This document shows positions 62,432 through 64,000 of a DNA stretch of 64,000 nucleotides, piece after piece. A program made the translations under genes and the position numbers. Origin of the DNA: UBA5072 sp041737175 (lineage in GTDB: Bacteria > Bacteroidota > Bacteroidia > Bacteroidales > UBA10428); the NCBI GenBank assembly GCA_041737175.1, contig JBGSSF010000030.1, forward strand, positions 62,001-126,000, written 5' to 3'. The notes below the pieces were generated by a model, which was given only the letters and a program-made list of their open reading frames with translations, was not told the DNA's origin and did not search any database. Positions within the stretch are counted from its first letter, which is position 1, and each line of letters begins with the position of its first letter.

Positions 62432-64000
62432 ATGCAGGTTATTGAACAAATCCTTACCCGGTCGGTAGTTGAAGGGATCAAATTGTTATACAGGCAGAGT
62501 TGTCCTCCTGAACTGATTCAATTGCAGAAGACAAGACGGGAGTTTGACGGCGACATTACTTTGGTGGTATTCCCTTTGCTGAAGCTGTCGCGTAAATCAC
62601 CCGACATCACCGCTGCTGATATCGGCAGTTATTTGCAGGATTATTGTCAGGAAATTGTCAGATTCAACGTGATTAAGGGATTTTTGAATCTCGTGATCAG
62701 CACGGGTTATTTCCTGGGACACCTGAACCGTGCGCTGGATGCGGAACGATATGGATTCTGCGGGGTTTTGCCTGACAGCAGGACCATCATGGTGGAATAC
62801 TCCTCTCCCAATACCAATAAACCACTGCACCTGGGACATATCCGGAATAACCTGCTGGGTTATGCCGTAAGCAATATCCTGACAGCCAATGGCCAAAAGG
62901 TGATCAAGACGAACCTGGTGAACGACAGGGGCATTCATATCTGTAAATCAATGCTTGCCTGGCAGCGTTGGGGAAATGGTGAAACTCCGGCGGATTCAGG
63001 TAAAAAGGGCGATCACCTGGTAGGGGAATTCTATGTGAAATTTGATAAGGAATATAAAAAGCAGATTGCTGATCTGGTCGCTGCAGGCAGGTCACAGGAG
63101 GAAGCGGAAAAAAATGCTCCTCTGATGATCGAGGCACAGGAAATGCTGAGGAAATGGGAGGCCGGAGATGAAGCTGTTCTTCTCCTATGGAAAAAAATGA
63201 ACATGTGGGTTTACGAAGGATTCGACGAAACCTACAAAAGGCTGGGCGTTCATTTTGATAAGATCTATTATGAATCCGAAACCTGGATCCCCGGGAAAAA
63301 TGCAGTTCTCGAAGGTCTCGGCAAAAACGTGCTGATACAACGTGATGATGGATCGGTTTGGGCGGATATGCGTGATAAAGGTTTGGATGAGAAAGTCCTG
63401 CTGCGTTCAGACGGAACCTCGGTGTATATGACCCAGGATATCGGAACAGCCAAGGTAAGGCAGCAGGATTATGCGCCCGACAAAATGGTTTATGTGGTTG
63501 GCAATGAGCAGAATTATCATTTCAAGGTGCTTGCCATCATTTTGGACATGCTGGGTTTTCCCTGGGCAAAAACGCTGCACCATTTGTCATACGGCATGGT
63601 TGAGCTGCCCGAAGGCAAAATGAAATCCCGTGAAGGAACCGTGGTGGATGCCGATGACCTCATGGATGAGATGATCAAAACAGCCCGTGAGATGTCAAAG
63701 GAACTCGGCAAATTGGAAGGCCTGAACGATGATGAGAAAGAGGATATATTCAGGATCATTGGTCTTGGTGCATTAAAATATTATATGCTCAAAGTGGATC
63801 CCGTAAAGAATATGTTGTTTAATCCACGCGAATCCATTGATTTCGATGGCAATACAGGTCCTTTCATCCAGTACACCTATACCCGCATCCTGTCGGTTTT
63901 CCGCAAGGCTGATGAATTGCATATTCACCAGCCCGACAGGTCGCCTGAGAACATCGCTGTCAATGACAAGGAAAAAAACCTGCTCCGGCTGATACACGAA
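62432..64000 (+). CDS. argS: Arginyl-tRNA synthetase, 3' end outside the window
   Basis: The first 523 codons of an arginyl-tRNA synthetase that charges tRNA-Arg. The class I signature is seen as VEYSSPNTNKPLHLGHIRNN (HxGH form of HIGH), and the KMSK-like loop as PEGKMKSREGTVVDADDL. The N-terminal Add-1 domain spans about 1-105. The frame is open to the last base, with the anticodon-binding domain only beginning (LLRLIHE). The ATG at 62432 has a TAnnTTTG element 20 bases upstream. Confidence 0.97.
   Translation, partial: MQVIEQILTRSVVEGIKLLYRQSCPPELIQLQKTRREFDGDITLVVFPLLKLSRKSPDITAADIGSYLQDYCQEIVRFNVIKGFLNLVISTGYFLGHLNRALDAERYGFCGVLPDSRTIMVEYSSPNTNKPLHLGHIRNNLLGYAVSNILTANGQKVIKTNLVNDRGIHICKSMLAWQRWGNGETPADSGKKGDHLVGEFYVKFDKEYKKQIADLVAAGRSQEEAEKNAPLMIEAQEMLRKWEAGDEAVLLLWKKMNMWVYEGFDETYKRLGVHFDKIYYESETWIPGKNAVLEGLGKNVLIQRDDGSVWADMRDKGLDEKVLLRSDGTSVYMTQDIGTAKVRQQDYAPDKMVYVVGNEQNYHFKVLAIILDMLGFPWAKTLHHLSYGMVELPEGKMKSREGTVVDADDLMDEMIKTAREMSKELGKLEGLNDDEKEDIFRIIGLGALKYYMLKVDPVKNMLFNPRESIDFDGNTGPFIQYTYTRILSVFRKADELHIHQPDRSPENIAVNDKEKNLLRLIHE

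Overview
The window looks like chromosomal DNA of a Bacteroidota bacterium, most likely an environmental member of the order Bacteroidales or a close relative. Signs are the FecR/ECF-sigma/STN-TonB-receptor/DUF4249 module, a type IX secretion (T9SS) cargo tail, a Bacteroidota-style LptD, DUF4293, an archaeal-type ProS, GH127, OPT/POT peptide transporters, many lipoproteins with an LxxC lipobox, and promoter-like TAnnTTTG elements close upstream of several start codons. Shine-Dalgarno sequences are mostly absent, as expected for the phylum. No rRNA, tRNA, CRISPR array, integrase or transposase gene was seen.

Layout. 1-3.2 kb: GH127 lipoprotein, overlapping tail-to-tail with a membrane J-domain protein. 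3.3-12.2 kb (minus strand): a compact operon running from a small 3-helix membrane protein through a hybrid histidine kinase, ECF sigma factor, FecR anti-sigma and STN-type TonB receptor to a DUF4249 lipoprotein and a last unrecognised lipoprotein. 12.4-20.8 kb: AddB-like nuclease, TrmD, a FadL-like outer-membrane protein, a Ser/Tyr/Gly-rich exported protein and ProS. 20.8-23.3 kb: an AT-rich island with one T9SS cargo protein. 23.3-33.6 kb: envelope and core genes (lptD, N-acetylmuramoyl-L-alanine amidase, MlaD-like, dnaA, YigZ, pyrB, pyrI, DUF4293, transglutaminase-like). 33.6-39.0 kb: rnY, a probable 6S RNA, zapA, a ZapB-like coiled coil, an M23 peptidase and anmK. 39.2-46.2 kb: peptide use (C69 dipeptidase, POT and OPT transporters with a PqqD-like protein) and ndk. 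46.5-50.8 kb: nrnA, three FKBP-type lipoproteins and an RsmI-like methyltransferase. 51.2-57.1 kb: a large propeller sensor kinase, a propeller-like lipoprotein and alkaline phosphatase. 57.1-64 kb: a rubredoxin (53 aa), pepD, an SLC13 permease, a GNAT-like protein, a 59-aa winged-helix protein and the 5' part of argS, which runs off the window.

The intergenic DNA is unusually structured. Seven-base tandem repeats of several different sequences sit at or within a few bases of stop codons. Several 130-290 bp inverted-repeat elements, two of them clearly the same family, fill the longer gaps. The most interesting gene-level observation is the direct coupling of a hybrid histidine kinase to an ECF sigma/FecR/TonB cell-surface signalling operon. 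The OPT-PqqD-POT operon is the next.
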